Source: Trema orientale
Taxonomy: Eukaryota; Streptophyta; Magnoliopsida; Rosales; Cannabaceae
DNA length: 64,000 bases
Assembly: GCA_002914845.1 (NCBI GenBank)
Contig: JXTC01000141.1
Location: forward strand, 266,389 to 330,388
Direction of reading: 5' to 3'
The notes below the pieces were generated by a model. The model was not told the DNA's origin and did not search any database. It was given only the letters and a program-made list of their open reading frames with translations. The position numbers and the translations under genes were made by a program. Of this stretch, positions 10,945 through 22,590 are shown piece by piece. Every line of letters begins with the position of its first letter. Positions within the stretch are counted from its first letter, which is position 1.

Positions 10945-11330
10945 CAAAAATACGGTGGGTCAGTTCTTTTCCAAATCATATACTGCATTTTTTTAAAATG
11001 GTTTAGAAAAATACAATTTTTAAAATAGTAACTATAACCAGTTTTCGAATATTGGCAACCAAAGATATTTAAAATTTTTAAAAAAAAAGAAGAAGAGAAG
11101 AAAAATATTTTAACTAGTACTAGAAATAAGAAAAATAATAAAAAGTACAAAAAAGAGAAACAATAAAGAAACAACAAACGAAAAAGAATGTGTTATAACT
11201 GGTAATCACGACTAGTTTCAAGTATTGATAACTAGTAGCTATTTAAAAAAATGGTATTTTTCTAAAAATAATTTTAGAAAATGATATTTTTCTAAAAAGT
11301 ATGATACAGTTAGGGGGAAAAAAACCTAAC
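10945..11330. repeat. Related palindromic repeat (TAGTAACtaTAACCAGTTTC type)
   Basis: Two segments carrying TAGTAACTATAACCAGTTTTC and GGTAATCACGACTAGTTTC are enclosed by opposing TTTTAGAAAAATAC / GTATTTTTCTAAAA arms. The same vocabulary recurs at 19340-19690. Confidence 0.5.
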
Positions 11331-11531
11331 CCACTGTAATTTTTTAAATTCTTTTCAAAAAAAGGCCACGTATGGTATAATTTCCTCGTTCAAAAATTAT
11401 TTTAGCTTAGTGGTTGTGGGCCCATAGCTTTGTGAAATATCCATAGTAAACGCAACAAGGGTTAGTATCGGACAACCCACCTTAGGTGATTAATTACAAT
11501 ACTTTTTTTTACTCTTTTTCTCATCTCTATC

Positions 11532-12147
11532 TAAAGGTGGCAAAATAGACCGGGCCAAATAGGCCAGCCTAGCCCGCAATAGAGCGGGCCCGGACTCAGC
11601 CCGACCCTAGGGTTAGGGTAGGGTTGGGTCTATATATCTAGGCCCATCAGCCGGGCTTGTCAAAAATATTTTTTTTATTTTTTTAAAAAGTTTTTAAATA
11701 AATTTTTTTTTTCTAATAGTTACAAATACATATTCGCTCACTTTTTTTTTTTTCACACTTTCAAATTTTAATCTAATTCTAAATAATTTTCTTAAGGATT
11801 TTGCTTTAATATTTTTTTTATTAACTATTCAATTTATATACTTATTGCTTACTTAATTATTTTTAAATTTTTATCAATAGAAAAAAAAATATAACATATT
11901 ATTTATTTTTTCATAAATTTTATTTTTAAATTTCTAATATTTTTAACTAATTATACATTTAATAATTTTATTTTTTTAATTTTTTTTAAAGCGGGTCAAG
12001 AGCCGGCCGACCTATTTTAGCCCGTTTTGAGAAAGACCGGGCTGGGCCTACGGTCCAAATTGGGCTCTATTTTAAAATTTTTGCCCCGGTCCGCTTTCTT
12101 AGACGGATTGGCTAGCGTGACGATTCCTTTCTCCCAAGCTAGCTTTA
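11532..12147. mobile_element. hAT-like non-autonomous element
   Basis: Flanked by a perfect 8-bp duplication TCTCTATC (11524-11531 and 12148-12155). It starts TAAAGGTGGCAAAATAGACC and ends opposite TAAAGCTAGC, so the terminal inverted repeat is only partly kept. GC-rich subterminal arms with GACCGGGCC / GGCCGACC / GACCGGGCTGGGCC flank an AT-rich centre, as in the elements at 27706 and 60139. It sits inside exon 2 of the UGT pseudogene. Confidence 0.75.
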
Positions 12148-12438
12148 TCTCTATCCTATCACTGCTTTCAGTTTACTGATAACTAAACTCTTTGTCACTT
12201 ATCTGTGGCCATAGTCCCTACTTTTATACCGTAAACCCAATTTTCCAAATCCTCCACAATTTGTCTACTTTGCTAAAATTTGTCCGAAAGCTAAAGGAAT
12301 GTCAACATCGGAACCCCAATAAAAAGGGCTTTTCAATGTTGAATTCGACCACAATGAGTCCAAAAAGACCCACCTATAAAAAGATGCTACAAATTGCTCA
12401 ATTATTAGTCAGGACAAAGCACCAGACGCCCAACATAT

Positions 12439-14242
12439 TGCTGGAAATTGACCTAATATTTAGGAAAAAAATACACATGCATGAAAACTATGAAAAAACA
12501 CATGATCACATTATGAACGCAGCGGAAAAATAGCGGATTTAGGTTTTAAAATTTTTACGTGAAAACAATTTTTATAACAATAGAACATGGATATCTCATA
12601 TACAGGATCATATATAATATAAATCAAATCTAGATACATAAACCCTAGAGATGAGATTATGGTTTACCTCTTGTAGCGTGCTCCTCCTTGATCTCGTTGT
12701 TGATAGTGATCAAATCTCCAACCCTAGATCTTCTTGTCTATACTCTTACTTTTAGTTGATGAGGCGAGTGGATACCAAGTTGAATCCTTCGTTGGAGAAC
12801 GATCAAGAATATCTTCTTAATCCTTTGGAACACTGGGACGTGAGATGAGAACGTGAGGTTGGAAGAAACTTTTTCTTCCTCTCTTTCTCAGCTTGGCTGA
12901 ATTCTCTCTCTCTCCATCCCTCTGTTATGCGGTTAGCTCTCCTAGAGTTGCTGTGCAGTTTTTCCTCTCATATATCTTATATATATGAGGCCCAAAACTG
13001 CTAATTCTAGTCCAATTAGGATTAGGCTTATTCTCCAATTTAGGCTTTAGGTGTATTTTTATAAATATGTCCAAGTCATGTAACTTATTTATAAAAATAC
13101 CAACTTCTGTGTAGAATCATTATTTTATACAATTTCATGAAACTAGTTTCACAAGTACCACTAACTTATTAATAAGCTTTGTTGAGCTAGACAAGGGACC
13201 TAATGAATCCAAATAATCTAAGCTCCAATTGTATGATAAATACATAATAACTCTTATTATGGTATTTATATAAATACTATTAGTAAATGGGACACTCTTC
13301 TAAAGGCCCAATAGTATACTCTTAGATTAAATGTCATGCCTTTTATAGAGATTTAATCAACTAGCCTTGATTAACGGATCCATCTAGCATATTCTATACC
13401 ACATGTAAAATCTCTGTACAATATCGTAGTTAGATAGGTGAAATTACTGTAATATCCCTCCAACACATATTTAGTTTTAAGTTACTATCTTTCTGTCAAG
13501 GAATAATGTCATCGATAATTTTGTTCTCAATGGCTATTTAGACAAAATTATCAACCAATTCACAAAGTAAATACTAAGATCTTAGATTTAATTATTCCAT
13601 GAATCTTGAATGACCCTAAAGTGGCATTAATGTATAGTGTCCTCAACTATTTGGTGTTCCTGTCAATTCATAAGTCATAACCTCCAATATGCCAGAGTTC
13701 GCCTCTAATTTCACAGAGACTAGTCTTTTAACAAATCAAAAGGTTACAATCCATAAAAGTAAGTTAAGTCAAACATCAAGGATTAAGATCTATATGCTAA
13801 GAGCAAATTTGTGGTAATATTAAGAATTGAGTTACTCTATTCCAATTCTTTATATTACCGGATCTAGTTCAATACATATAACTTATTTATATTGTACTAG
13901 TGTTTCTATCAGAAGTCAGATACTTTAATGATTTGAGACATATCATTCCCATTGAGATAGACAAATACTAAAATCTTTAGTAAATAAAGTATTCTATCTT
14001 TATTTACAGATTGTGAACTAGTTAATTTAGACTTAGATAAAGAAATAAGTCTCCCTATATTTAACACTTAATCATGTTTGTCTTTTTATACACAAATAAA
14101 GTCATAGAATCTTTTTCAGATAAATAAACTATTCAACTGAGATAGTTTAATCTAGCAAATATCATAATTACATATAAGAAAAATTTATTTATATTAAAAT
14201 GGTAAAATTAGAAATCTGCTTTTTAGGACAAATATTCCAACA
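12439..14242 (-). mobile_element. Solo Ty1/copia LTR (family L2)
   Basis: Read on the minus strand it begins TGTTGGAATATTTGTCC and ends AATTTCCAGCA. It is flanked by a perfect 5-bp TSD, CATAT (12434-12438 and 14243-14247). It is related to the LTRs of the copia element at 48086-57649: shared CGCAGCGGAAnAnnnnG...TTTTAAAATTTTT near one end, and conserved blocks around AGTTCGCCTCTAATTTCACA and ATTCTATCTTTATTTACAGA. The insertion interrupts exon 2 of the UGT pseudogene. Confidence 0.85.
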
Positions 14243-14903
14243 CATATTACGTCGCAACCATCTTTGTGTCAGGACTTAGTAGTGTATATATGCTACTTAA
14301 ATCATGTTGATATGTATTTTATAATAAATACCTTTTTCTTTTTCTTTTCTTGAAATTATATGCATTTTGTGAGCCCGAGTTAAATAGTAATATCATATTA
14401 ACAATTGATAAATAAAATTGGCTCTTTATTTCTGTCTAGACTACAATATATTAATATCATCACTATGACGTCTTAATCAACATATAACATATTGATGTAA
14501 TTATTCACTACGTCAAATATAATCATATATGAGTTTAATTAACTTTGAAATTACTAAAAAACCTAGTAAATCTCGTAAGCACTGATTTTTCTTTAATCTC
14601 AATCATGAATTGGTTATAATTTTTTGTGTTTATTCTTTTTTTTTTTTTTTGGAAAGGGATGATTATACATATTAGACATGAAATTTATAGATAATTAATA
14701 CATGGAATTGTGCAGCATTTATGTGAAGCACTTGATTTACATTATGCATTTTGAGTTACTAATACGATGTACTACAAACATTGAAATTTATAGATAATTA
14801 ACACCATGTAACTGTGAATTTACGTCATTATGTGAAGCACTTGATCATAATTAAATTCTTTTTTTTTTTTTGGGCCAAAGTGTACGATATATTATCCAAC
14901 ATT

Positions 14904-14985
14904 CAAGAATCGACAGATCTTATGAAGACTGACAGGTTCTCTGCGCAAGTCTTTTCGTTGCAAGAATCAACAGATCTTACGAAGG
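14904..14985. repeat. 57-bp direct repeat
   Basis: CAAGAATCgACAGATCTTAtGAAG occurs at 14904 and 14961, with part of the spacer also similar. It lies between the exon fragments of the UGT pseudogene, where the intron would be. Confidence 0.6.
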
Positions 14986-15300
14986 TTGCCAATGTGTGTC
15001 TTTCTAATTATAAACGCTTAATTTCATTGCATCACTAAGCGAAAAAAGGTCCCTTCGTGGAACCATATTGCTATGAGGATATGACATTGCGAAGTCCTCC
15101 TAATTTGATGCTGTGGAGTTCCAAATCCAACCACCCGAGCCACTCACTCTTCGGTCACCATGAAGGTGAGGAATGTCACGCAATATTTGCTTCTACGAAG
15201 CTAACTAACTCGCAGATTTTCATCAAGGATATTGGGCTCTGTACGGACAAGTCATCGCCACCACGTGGCAATTGAGGGGTGGCTCCACGTTTTATGTAAT

Positions 15301-17243
15301 ATTGAGGAATGTCAAGGCGGGAAGGTGATGTTATATGGGTTAATTTCGATCGTCAAGTGGAGTAGACAATATTAATGCGGAACCAACTAATAAAGTGTCC
15401 CGATGGCTTCTTGTTTACATTATTGGACTATAAATTAGCAAACCTAAAACTTTCCACTAGTGTTTTTTTTTTTTTTTCTTTTCTTTTTTTCAAGAGTTAA
15501 CGGCAAAAAAAAAAAAAAAAAAACTCTTATATTTGGCCTTTCTGTAATTTAAATCATGAGTTTTGGTTTTTGCAAAAATTTTGAAATTTAAAAAATTTAT
15601 ATCCCTTGTTTATATTTTGACAAATTTATTCCCAAAAAATTATGAATTCAAAGTCCATATTATATTATTCTTGTTTTCAAAAAGTTTAAAAATATAAAGT
15701 GGGCAAAATAGGGATAGAAAGTATAAATTTTTGGAATTTCAAAATGTGAAAGTATTTTTTTTTGTAGAAATCAAAACTCCGGGTTTAAATTGCAGAAAGA
15801 ACAAACGCGAGAGTATTTTTTTTTTTTTAACAGTTAACCTTTTTTTAATACATGCATCTTTTGAACCTACATGCATGGCCCTTTTTGTCAAATCAGGTTA
15901 AGATTTATAACGACATCCGGCCAACCCTGTAAAGTTAATTGGTCATGTGGAATTCATGACATATACAATTGAAAGAAATATATTTGTCAATTTTGCAAAT
16001 GAATTAAATCAAAAGAATACTAAATATGATTGCAGTAATTTTTTTGTTTGGTTCTTAAGAAAATTCGTTTAGAATCCAAATGGAATTTAAACATGCTTTT
16101 GCATTAATTCCTAATATTAATAATTGTTTTAAATCTTTCTAGTTAAGTTTACTAAGTTAATTAAATTACAAAATTATGCTTTACCATGGGAAGATTGTAG
16201 TACGTATATGACCCATTCGCCATTGCGTTAGGAATATTAACGAATAATGAATGTTAGGACAGAAGGAAAACTTAAAGATTATAAAACTAGTAGAATTTAA
16301 GACAAAAGATTTTTGAAGAAAAATTTACAAACAATGATAGAGATTTACACAGTGAATCTCCTAATTATGTTTGTTCATGCACACTCACAGTCTTCTGTCC
16401 TTACTAAGCTACACAATTATAAAATGAAATTAGTTGAGGCTTGAGAGTACCAACAGAGCTTGATTAGCAACTTTTATTTCTTATTTTCTTTATTTAAAAA
16501 TGAATTTGAGCTATGGTATATTAAAAAAATTACTTAATTATAGTAATAGTCTCTAAATTATATCTGATATATATATATATATATATATCATTTCATCTCG
16601 AATTTTTAAATTACATAATGGACTACAATGAATTATACAATTGTTGTAGCAATAACCCTGTTAGAAACTGCTAGTTTTTTCAAAGAAAATTATCATATTC
16701 AAAGCATATGATTAGACTTTATTTGGTTCTTGGGGTTAGGATCTTTTTCTCGGCCATAGTTACTAAAATGTGCGCTTTGCACATAACTCATTTCCATTAA
16801 AGTTTAACAAATTTGTGACAAAAGAGCTATTGCTGTAATAATTATATAATTCTGGTAGTCTATTTTGCAAGTTGAAAATTCAGTCTCGTTCTCAGCTATA
16901 GTTCCAAACTATATGCTTAGTAAATGTCTCATTTTCATAAAAACAATTTAACAGTGGATGAAAAAAGATTATTATTGTAATAATTGTATAATTAGCATAA
17001 TCTACTACATAAATTAAAAAATCATGAGCTAATTATAGTACAATATGTATAATTCAGAAACTATTAACATCATTAAGAAAAAAAAAAATCACCGTTCAAT
17101 TTTTTTTGGGAGAAAAAATCACCGTTCATTTTACTTTCAAAACAAAATAAAATATTGCCGCGTGGACGATTCAACGCCTAGTTCGTCAGTTTTTCTTCCC
17201 TTTTTTTTTTTAATACTTACTTGGTCCATGGAAAAGGCATCAC
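15301..17243. other. Intergenic AT-rich sequence
   Basis: Includes poly-T/poly-A runs at 15462-15525 and an (AT)n tract at 16568-16588. A stretch near 16410 (ACACAATTATAAAATGAAAT) recurs near 19872. The first 60 bp after 15300 still resemble sequence upstream of the intact UGT start. No gene seen. Confidence 0.5.
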
Positions 17244-18740
17244 TGTTAAGCGTATTTTGCACTTAACTTTAATCTCCTTTCGAGCTTAAGAATTACTTAT
17301 CTTTGAGTTCTTTTTATTCAGTTTGTTGTTTTTGATGCACATTTCAGTTGAGACTCCGTCGAGTGAAGAATATTGAGTTTTGGAGCTAAACTGAGGGTAA
17401 ACCGAGTCAAATAAATGTCAAACACGTGTCATGACAAGCAGAGACGGGCGAAAGAAATCTCAACGAGAAGATTTGGAGCAAGCCAACATCAGGAAGTGGC
17501 GCTATAACACTACAATTTAGCACCATAGTACCACACTAGAAGGTCTTTTGGCGCCGCAGTGCCAGAAGTTCCAGGGAATTGGCACGTGCCACTCCCAAGC
17601 CACGGCGCCACCTCTTAATGAATAAGGGGCACCACAATGCCACATTTCAGCTCTACAACGCCACATTTCGGCTCTCCAGTGCCAGTTTTAACCCTCCTCT
17701 TGTCCCGTTTTAGAGCCGCAAAACCAAAAAGTGCAGAATAGCTCACAAAAATCCTGGAATTTGATTTGTTGCTTCTTGTATTTAGCTCTTCTTTCTCTCA
17801 TTTGAGGAGAGGTAGAAAACTTTAGTAGCCAAGGGCTCCTACAGTTATTCCAAGGAAGAAAATAACACCAAGGAGGGGATTCAAGAGCAAGAAACTAGAT
17901 TGGGCTTCAAAGAGTTTTTTTTTCCTCTTACTCTGGTTTCTCTTTTAGTTTTTCTGCAATGAGTATGTATCAATCTTATTATTTCTGTAATGCTTCTTCT
18001 AGTATAAACATGAACCAAACTCAATTTCTAAGAAGGCAATTGAACTTCTAATGTAATACTATTATTTTATTTTTCTTAATTGTTCATAATATCCATTGTT
18101 GAGTTGATTGTTCTATCTTAAGCTTAATGCATCTATTTTCTTGGCCATTAAATAGAGTTGTATTATAAAACCTTTATGAACTTGTGAAAGGGAGTTTAGG
18201 TTTGAATATAGATAGAACAACATAAGATTGCCTAATATGTGGTGAGTTTATATAGAATAGGAATATATCTATATAACTTGTGTAATCTCTTGAGAATTAT
18301 CAAATTTAATGAACTTAGTCAATTTATTTTAGGAGTAACATATATCTTGTCTAGATATTTTCACTTCGTCTTGGGAGAGAGTTGTGAATACATTGAATTT
18401 TTGGTTGTTATCTCTAAATGGATTAGTAAATTGAGAGAAAAACTAATAGTTAGAGGAGTTAGAAGGTAGATTGCATCCCTGGGTTCCTTATCATTGCTTT
18501 AAGAACAAATTTTGATTGCTTAGTTTTGATTTCAATTCTCGCATTTTATATTGTTATTTACTTTTCAATTCTTATTTTAAACAATCATTTATTGTCGTTG
18601 GGATAAATTAGAAACCAGTTTCAGTTAGTAGTTAGCGATTGTGAATCAAGTACTCTTCGTGGGAACGATATTTTCTTACTCTCTATATTACTTATTGTGA
18701 CCCGTATACTTGTGGTTTATGTGTTAGAAATAGTCCAACA
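17244..18740 (+). mobile_element. Solo Ty3/gypsy-type LTR
   Basis: Begins TGTTAAGCGTATTTTGCAC and ends AAATAGTCCAACA, with flanks ATCAC (17239-17243) and GTCAC (18741-18745), a 4-of-5 TSD. The interior is typical of plant gypsy LTRs: a GC-richer segment full of GCGCCAC / CAGTGCCA words (17480-17700), a long pyrimidine-rich middle, and the near-terminal block CTTCGTGGGAACGATATTTT ... GACCCGTATACTTGTGG. Confidence 0.7.
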
Positions 18741-18767
18741 GTCACTAAGGCGTGATAATTATATTTC

Positions 18768-19331
18768 GGGATAATTTTAGAAACAACTCCTCTATTATGC
18801 CTAATTACCACATTTAATCATTTATTCTCATAAAACCCCGAAGTATCCTCCTTTATTTTCTAAAATAGGAAAAAAGTATACCCTGATACCTTATTTAATC
18901 AAACTTGAAATATCTAAAATGCCCTTGCATATGTTTCAAGAATCTATGACAAATGCTCCTAAATCTAATAATTTTTTTATTTGAAAAATAAAAGGAAAAT
19001 CACACTTTTGTTTTTCAGATTATAGAAAAATATTGATAATGCTTTTGCTCAACAATTTTTAGATTATTCTTTTTTAAAGGAAATAATCTAGAAAAATATA
19101 TATTTTTTTCTCAAAAAAAAAAAAATCAAGGTTGTTTGGATATCAATATTCTAAGAGTATTAGTGTCATTTAGAAAAGAATTTAATCAAAAGTTTGACCA
19201 AAAATAGAAGAAAGGTTAACTTTTTTTTTCTTGTTTTGGAAAATAAAGGGAAATATTTTTGGGTTTTATGAAAACAGAATATTAAATGTGATATTTAGCT
19301 GTAACAGAGAAGGTGTTTTGGGGATTATTCC
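18768..19331. mobile_element. TIR-MULE-type non-autonomous element
   Basis: 564 bp with inverted ends of about 110 bp: left GGGATAATTTTAGAAACAAC, right (reverse complement) GGAATAATCCCCAAAACACC, both continuing to ACATTTAAT and CATAAAAcCC, then CCTTTATTTTC. Flanks TTATATTTC and TTATATTTT form a 9-bp TSD with one mismatch, the Mutator-superfamily signature. No coding capacity. Confidence 0.75.
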
Positions 19332-19339
19332 TTATATTT

Positions 19340-19690
19340 TTGGAAAATTACACAATATACGGTGTTTTTGAAAAAAATTTGAAAAATATGGTGGTTTTGT
19401 ATTTTTTAAGGTGCAGTACGGTTTTTATTAGAAAAATACTGTTTTTTAAAAAATATTTAGAAAAATACCATTTTTTAAAATAGTAACTAATTTATGGTAA
19501 CCAGTTTCAACTGATAGCTAGTAACTAAAAATATTTATAACTGGTATATAACTAGTAACCAGTAACCAGTTTCTTGAAATCGGTAACCAGTATTTATTTT
19601 AAAAATGATATGTTTCTAAATATTTTTTAGAAAGTGATATTTTTCTAATAAAAATCGTACGAAAATTAGAAAAAAGTGTTACTTCCCTGT
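19340..19690. repeat. Palindromic AT-rich repeat (GGTAACCAGTTTC family)
   Basis: Opposing arms ATTAGAAAAATACnnTTTTTTA / TTTTTTAGAAAGTGATATTTTTCTAAT enclose repeated GTAACCAGTTTC and AACTGGTATATAAC words. Same family as 10470-11330. Confidence 0.55.
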
Positions 19691-20603
19691 ATTTGTAATT
19701 TGTTTTGGTTTTTGTAGGTATAAGTGTTAGAAACCATATATTTTTCGGCTTTTAAGGATAGGTATTCAGTCATGTCTCGCTCATCAGGCTTGCTTGTTTC
19801 GATTGAAAATATGCTTTTTTCATATATGATTGAAATCGCGCACATTCTCGGTCTCCTATCATTACTCAGCAACACAATTATAAAACGAAATTAGTCTGAC
19901 AATAGATTTTGTTTTGTTTTTCGTTTTTTGTTTGCTTTTTCTAAATGGTGCAATGCACAATGCGGATTTGAGAAATCTTCATCACCCATGTCACCTAAAA
20001 AAAAGGTTTTTTAGAAGTTGAAAAAGTAAAATGAAATAGACAAAGTACCTTTTCAGTGTGGACGATTCTAAGATTGGATTCTCATTTTCGTTTTCTAACT
20101 TAGGACTTTTGAAAGGACCTCACTATGGCTTGACAAGTATGATAAACGAGTACTTTGAGTGGTTACATCTTACACTCAAATTTGTTTTTAGAAGCCGCAA
20201 GTAGCAGTTACCCAACTATATGGTGGATTAATTACTCAAAAAAAAAATTATATGGTGGATTAGGCAGTTATTGTAAATTTTCAAAGACCTAAAATTAAGT
20301 TTTTATTTTAATTTTTTATAACATATAAGATATTAACCATATTAACAATATTAATTCATCATTTTAAACATATAAGATATTAACAATATTAATTCATCCC
20401 ACAACAAAGTTCTATAACTTGTAGTACTTCATTATTAATCCCATTAATAAAGGAAAATTAAGTTATGGAAGTCCTATAGAGTTTATAGTTAAAACTTAAT
20501 AATACATTTCCTAAAAAAAAAAAAAGAAAGAAAAAAAAAACTCCATACTACATGCCATAATAATATCCAAATAAATTATTCAAAAAAATTTTCGAGTAAA
20601 TAA
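19691..20603. other. Unassigned intergenic sequence
   Basis: No gene recognised. Contains a short direct repeat (TTATATGGTGGATTA, about 20217-20262) and another, CATATAAGATATTAACnATATTAA, around 20323-20395. Confidence 0.5.
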
Positions 20604-20801
20604 GTGTACAAAATTATGGCTACTCTTTCGAAGAAACTAGCTGGAAATTTCTCTGAACGTGATACGAAATCTAAAGCTCTGTCTGCAAGTTTAAATTGGG
20701 ATCAGGATGTAGGCTTACCACTTCGTGTTGTGGAATCTGATGTCTTAATTGTAGTTAATAGTTTTAATAACCCAAAGAGGGATGCTACTGTTTTTTGGTG
20801 A
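20604..20801 (+). pseudogene. RNase-H-like (RVT_3) domain fragment
   Basis: A 65-residue frame containing KKLAGNFSERDTKSKALSAS, then LNWDQDVGLPLRVVESDVLI and VVNSFNN. This is the middle of the plant RNase-H-like domain found in LINE-derived and stand-alone genes: E/A-rich helix, then the W..D.G......V.SD...VV strand carrying the catalytic-type Asp. The usual Glu in the helix reads Lys here, and the start of the domain (D-G-A motif) and its end are absent. It is a fragment, probably LINE-derived. The ATG at 20604 is not a credible gene start. Confidence 0.55.
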
Positions 20802-21204
20802 CCTTGTAGTTTCATACAAATTAAGCATAATTTAGGCGGACTCTTTTTTCTTAACTCCTATTGGAAAGTAATTTTTTATTTTTTTAAAGAAAATACTCAG
20901 TTGGATGTCCCATTGTCTTGTTGGTCTCAACGGATGACGTTTAATTTTTGTTTTGTTTTTAAAAGTAAAATGAAGAATACTTGAGATATCTGGCCATTTG
21001 GAACTTTTAAAGACCAAAAATAAAGATGTCGTTAGGTAATGATTTTATTTTTTGCTTTTTTAAACATAAAAAAGTACTTTTTTCTTTTTTTTTTTTTTTA
21101 ATTTTCAAAAACATAAATGTGTTTAGTAACTAATATTTTTATTTTTATTTTTATTTTTATTTTTTAAAATTAAAAATAAAACAAGTTTGGTAACCATTAT
21201 TTTT

Positions 21205-21213
21205 NNNNNNNNN

Positions 21214-21282
<69 letters not shown>
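21205..21282. repeat. 9-base N run followed by (AG)n microsatellite
   Basis: Nine undetermined bases at 21205-21213 followed directly by about 34 AG dinucleotides to 21282. The N run probably marks an unresolved microsatellite edge, so the true length is uncertain. Confidence 0.95.
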
Positions 21283-21287
<5 letters not shown>

Positions 21288-21289
21288 TG

Positions 21290-22089
21290 GTTTTTTAAAT
21301 ATATTTAGTAAGTGTTATTTTCAAAATAAAACATAAAAAGTGATATTTTTATAAATAAATTGGGAAATTTAGGGAAAAAAATTTGCCATCTTTTAAGTTT
21401 TATTTTGAAAAGTAGCATATTTCAAAATTTATTTTGAAACCACAATCAAAAGTGTTAATTTTCAAAATAAATCTTAGAAAAGTGATATTTTTCTAAATAA
21501 ATTGGTAAGTTTTGGGAAAAATTTAGGGAAAATGACATGGGTTATGACATTTTAACAAAAAATTTCAAAAATACGACCTGGCCCAATATGCTTTATTTTG
21601 TACGACTTTTTTTATAAAATTAGACAGTTTTTGAGCTTCATCTCCATTGCTGACTTTTAAGTGAAATGAGGGTTGGGTAATTTTCAGATTTTTGTTTTCA
21701 TTTTTCAACATCATTTCGCCATTTTAGCTTTTAAGTTTTTTTCTTTTTCCTTTTTACTGATTCGTGATCTTCTTCTTCTTCTTCTTCTTCTTTACTGCAT
21801 CTATCGCAATTCTTCTTTTTAGTTTTAGCCATGGTCACAACTCGGGTACAATCGGTATCTCTAGTTTCATAATTGAAGGAGGTTTCGTAATTAAAGGGAA
21901 ATGTAGCTCCTCCAAAGTCACTGCAACCTATTTGAGAAAAAGGTAAAGTTTTTGAGTCAAAGGTGCACAAGTTAGAGATAAGAAGAAGGAACCCACTTCG
22001 AAGGACCTTAAAACTTCTGTTAAAAATCGTTGAGTTAAAGCTCGAGCTAATGGGCAAAAGTTGGTGTTTTGTAGTTTGCGAGGTAAAAT
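21290..22089. other. AT-rich repeat-like sequence, no gene accepted
   Basis: 21340-21530 repeats motifs such as TTTTGAAAAGTAGCATATTTCAAAAtTT that return at 22740-22850, so the 74-bp array is enclosed by related AT-rich segments. A (CTT)n tract lies near 21771-21793. A 108-codon minus-strand frame (21731-22057) is Lys/Glu-rich because of that tract and has no recognised domain. Confidence 0.45.
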
Positions 22090-22590
22090 ATTATAGAAGG
22101 AAACATTTTGGTTTCCAGCATTCTGCAAAAAAGAAACCACAATAGTTTCTAGGAAACTTTCGTGATTTCGTGTGATTTATTTAGCTGCAGAACATTCTAC
22201 AAAATAGAAACCACAATGGTTTCCTGCGATTTACTTAGCTACAGAGAATTCTGCTAAAGGAAACCACAATGATTTCCATAGTTTCCTGTAATTTACTTAG
22301 GTATATGGCATTTTACAAAAATGAAACCATGATAGTTTCCAGGAAACCTTCGTGGTTTTCTTTGATTTATTTAGCTACATAGCTTTCTGCAAAAAGGAAA
22401 CCACAATGGTTTCCAGGAAATATTCGTGGTTTCCTATGATTTACTTACGTACAGGACATTCCGCTAAAAGAAACCAAACTGGTTTCCAGGAAACATTTGT
22501 GGTTTCCTGTGATTTACTTACGTACAAAATATTCCGCTAATAGGAAACCAAATTAGTTTCCAGAAAACTTTTGTAGTTTCCTGTAATAAA
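22090..22590. repeat. 74-bp tandem repeat with internal inverted GGAAACC/GGTTTCC
   Basis: Seven units begin GGAAACCAcAATgGTTTCC at about 22133, 22207, 22260, 22323, 22397, 22470 and 22544. Four spacings are 73-74 bp; two shortened units give 53 and 63. Each continues AGGAAACnTTnGTGGTTTCC then TGTGATTTACTTAGcTACA. Each unit could form two nested hairpins. Confidence 0.85.

Larger units (their letters stand above)
11440..15300 (-). pseudogene. UDP-glycosyltransferase (UGT87A-like) pseudogene, split by two transposons
   Basis: A dead paralogue of the UGT at 34460-38015, in the same orientation. Exon-2 pieces: 11440-11531 (C-terminal GG(S/T)-like end, opposite ACAACCCACCTTAGGTG), 12148-12438 (the second half of the sugar-donor PSPG box and the DQ..N.K.I..W region, opposite CATCCACAATTTGT-like and ACCACAATGAGTCCAAAA) and 14243-14280. 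A hAT element separates the first two pieces and a solo LTR the last two; both have TSDs, so joining the flanks restores alignment with the intact gene. The exon-1 remnant is at 15055-15295: GAGCCACTCACTCTTCGGTC, ACCATGAAGGTGA and GCCACCACGTGGCA match exon 1 of the intact gene. The middle of exon 2 is missing and the frames are broken. An old local duplicate. Confidence 0.8.

Noticed and set aside
12192-12533. 113-codon plus-strand frame
   Set aside because: Antisense shadow of the UGT pseudogene exon 2 that runs across the boundary of the solo LTR.
15057-15275. 72-codon plus-strand frame
   Set aside because: Antisense to the exon-1 remnant of the UGT pseudogene.
21731-22057. 108-codon minus frame with a Lys/Glu-rich tail
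   Set aside because: The charged tail is encoded by a (CTT)n tract; no domain, splice or promoter support.
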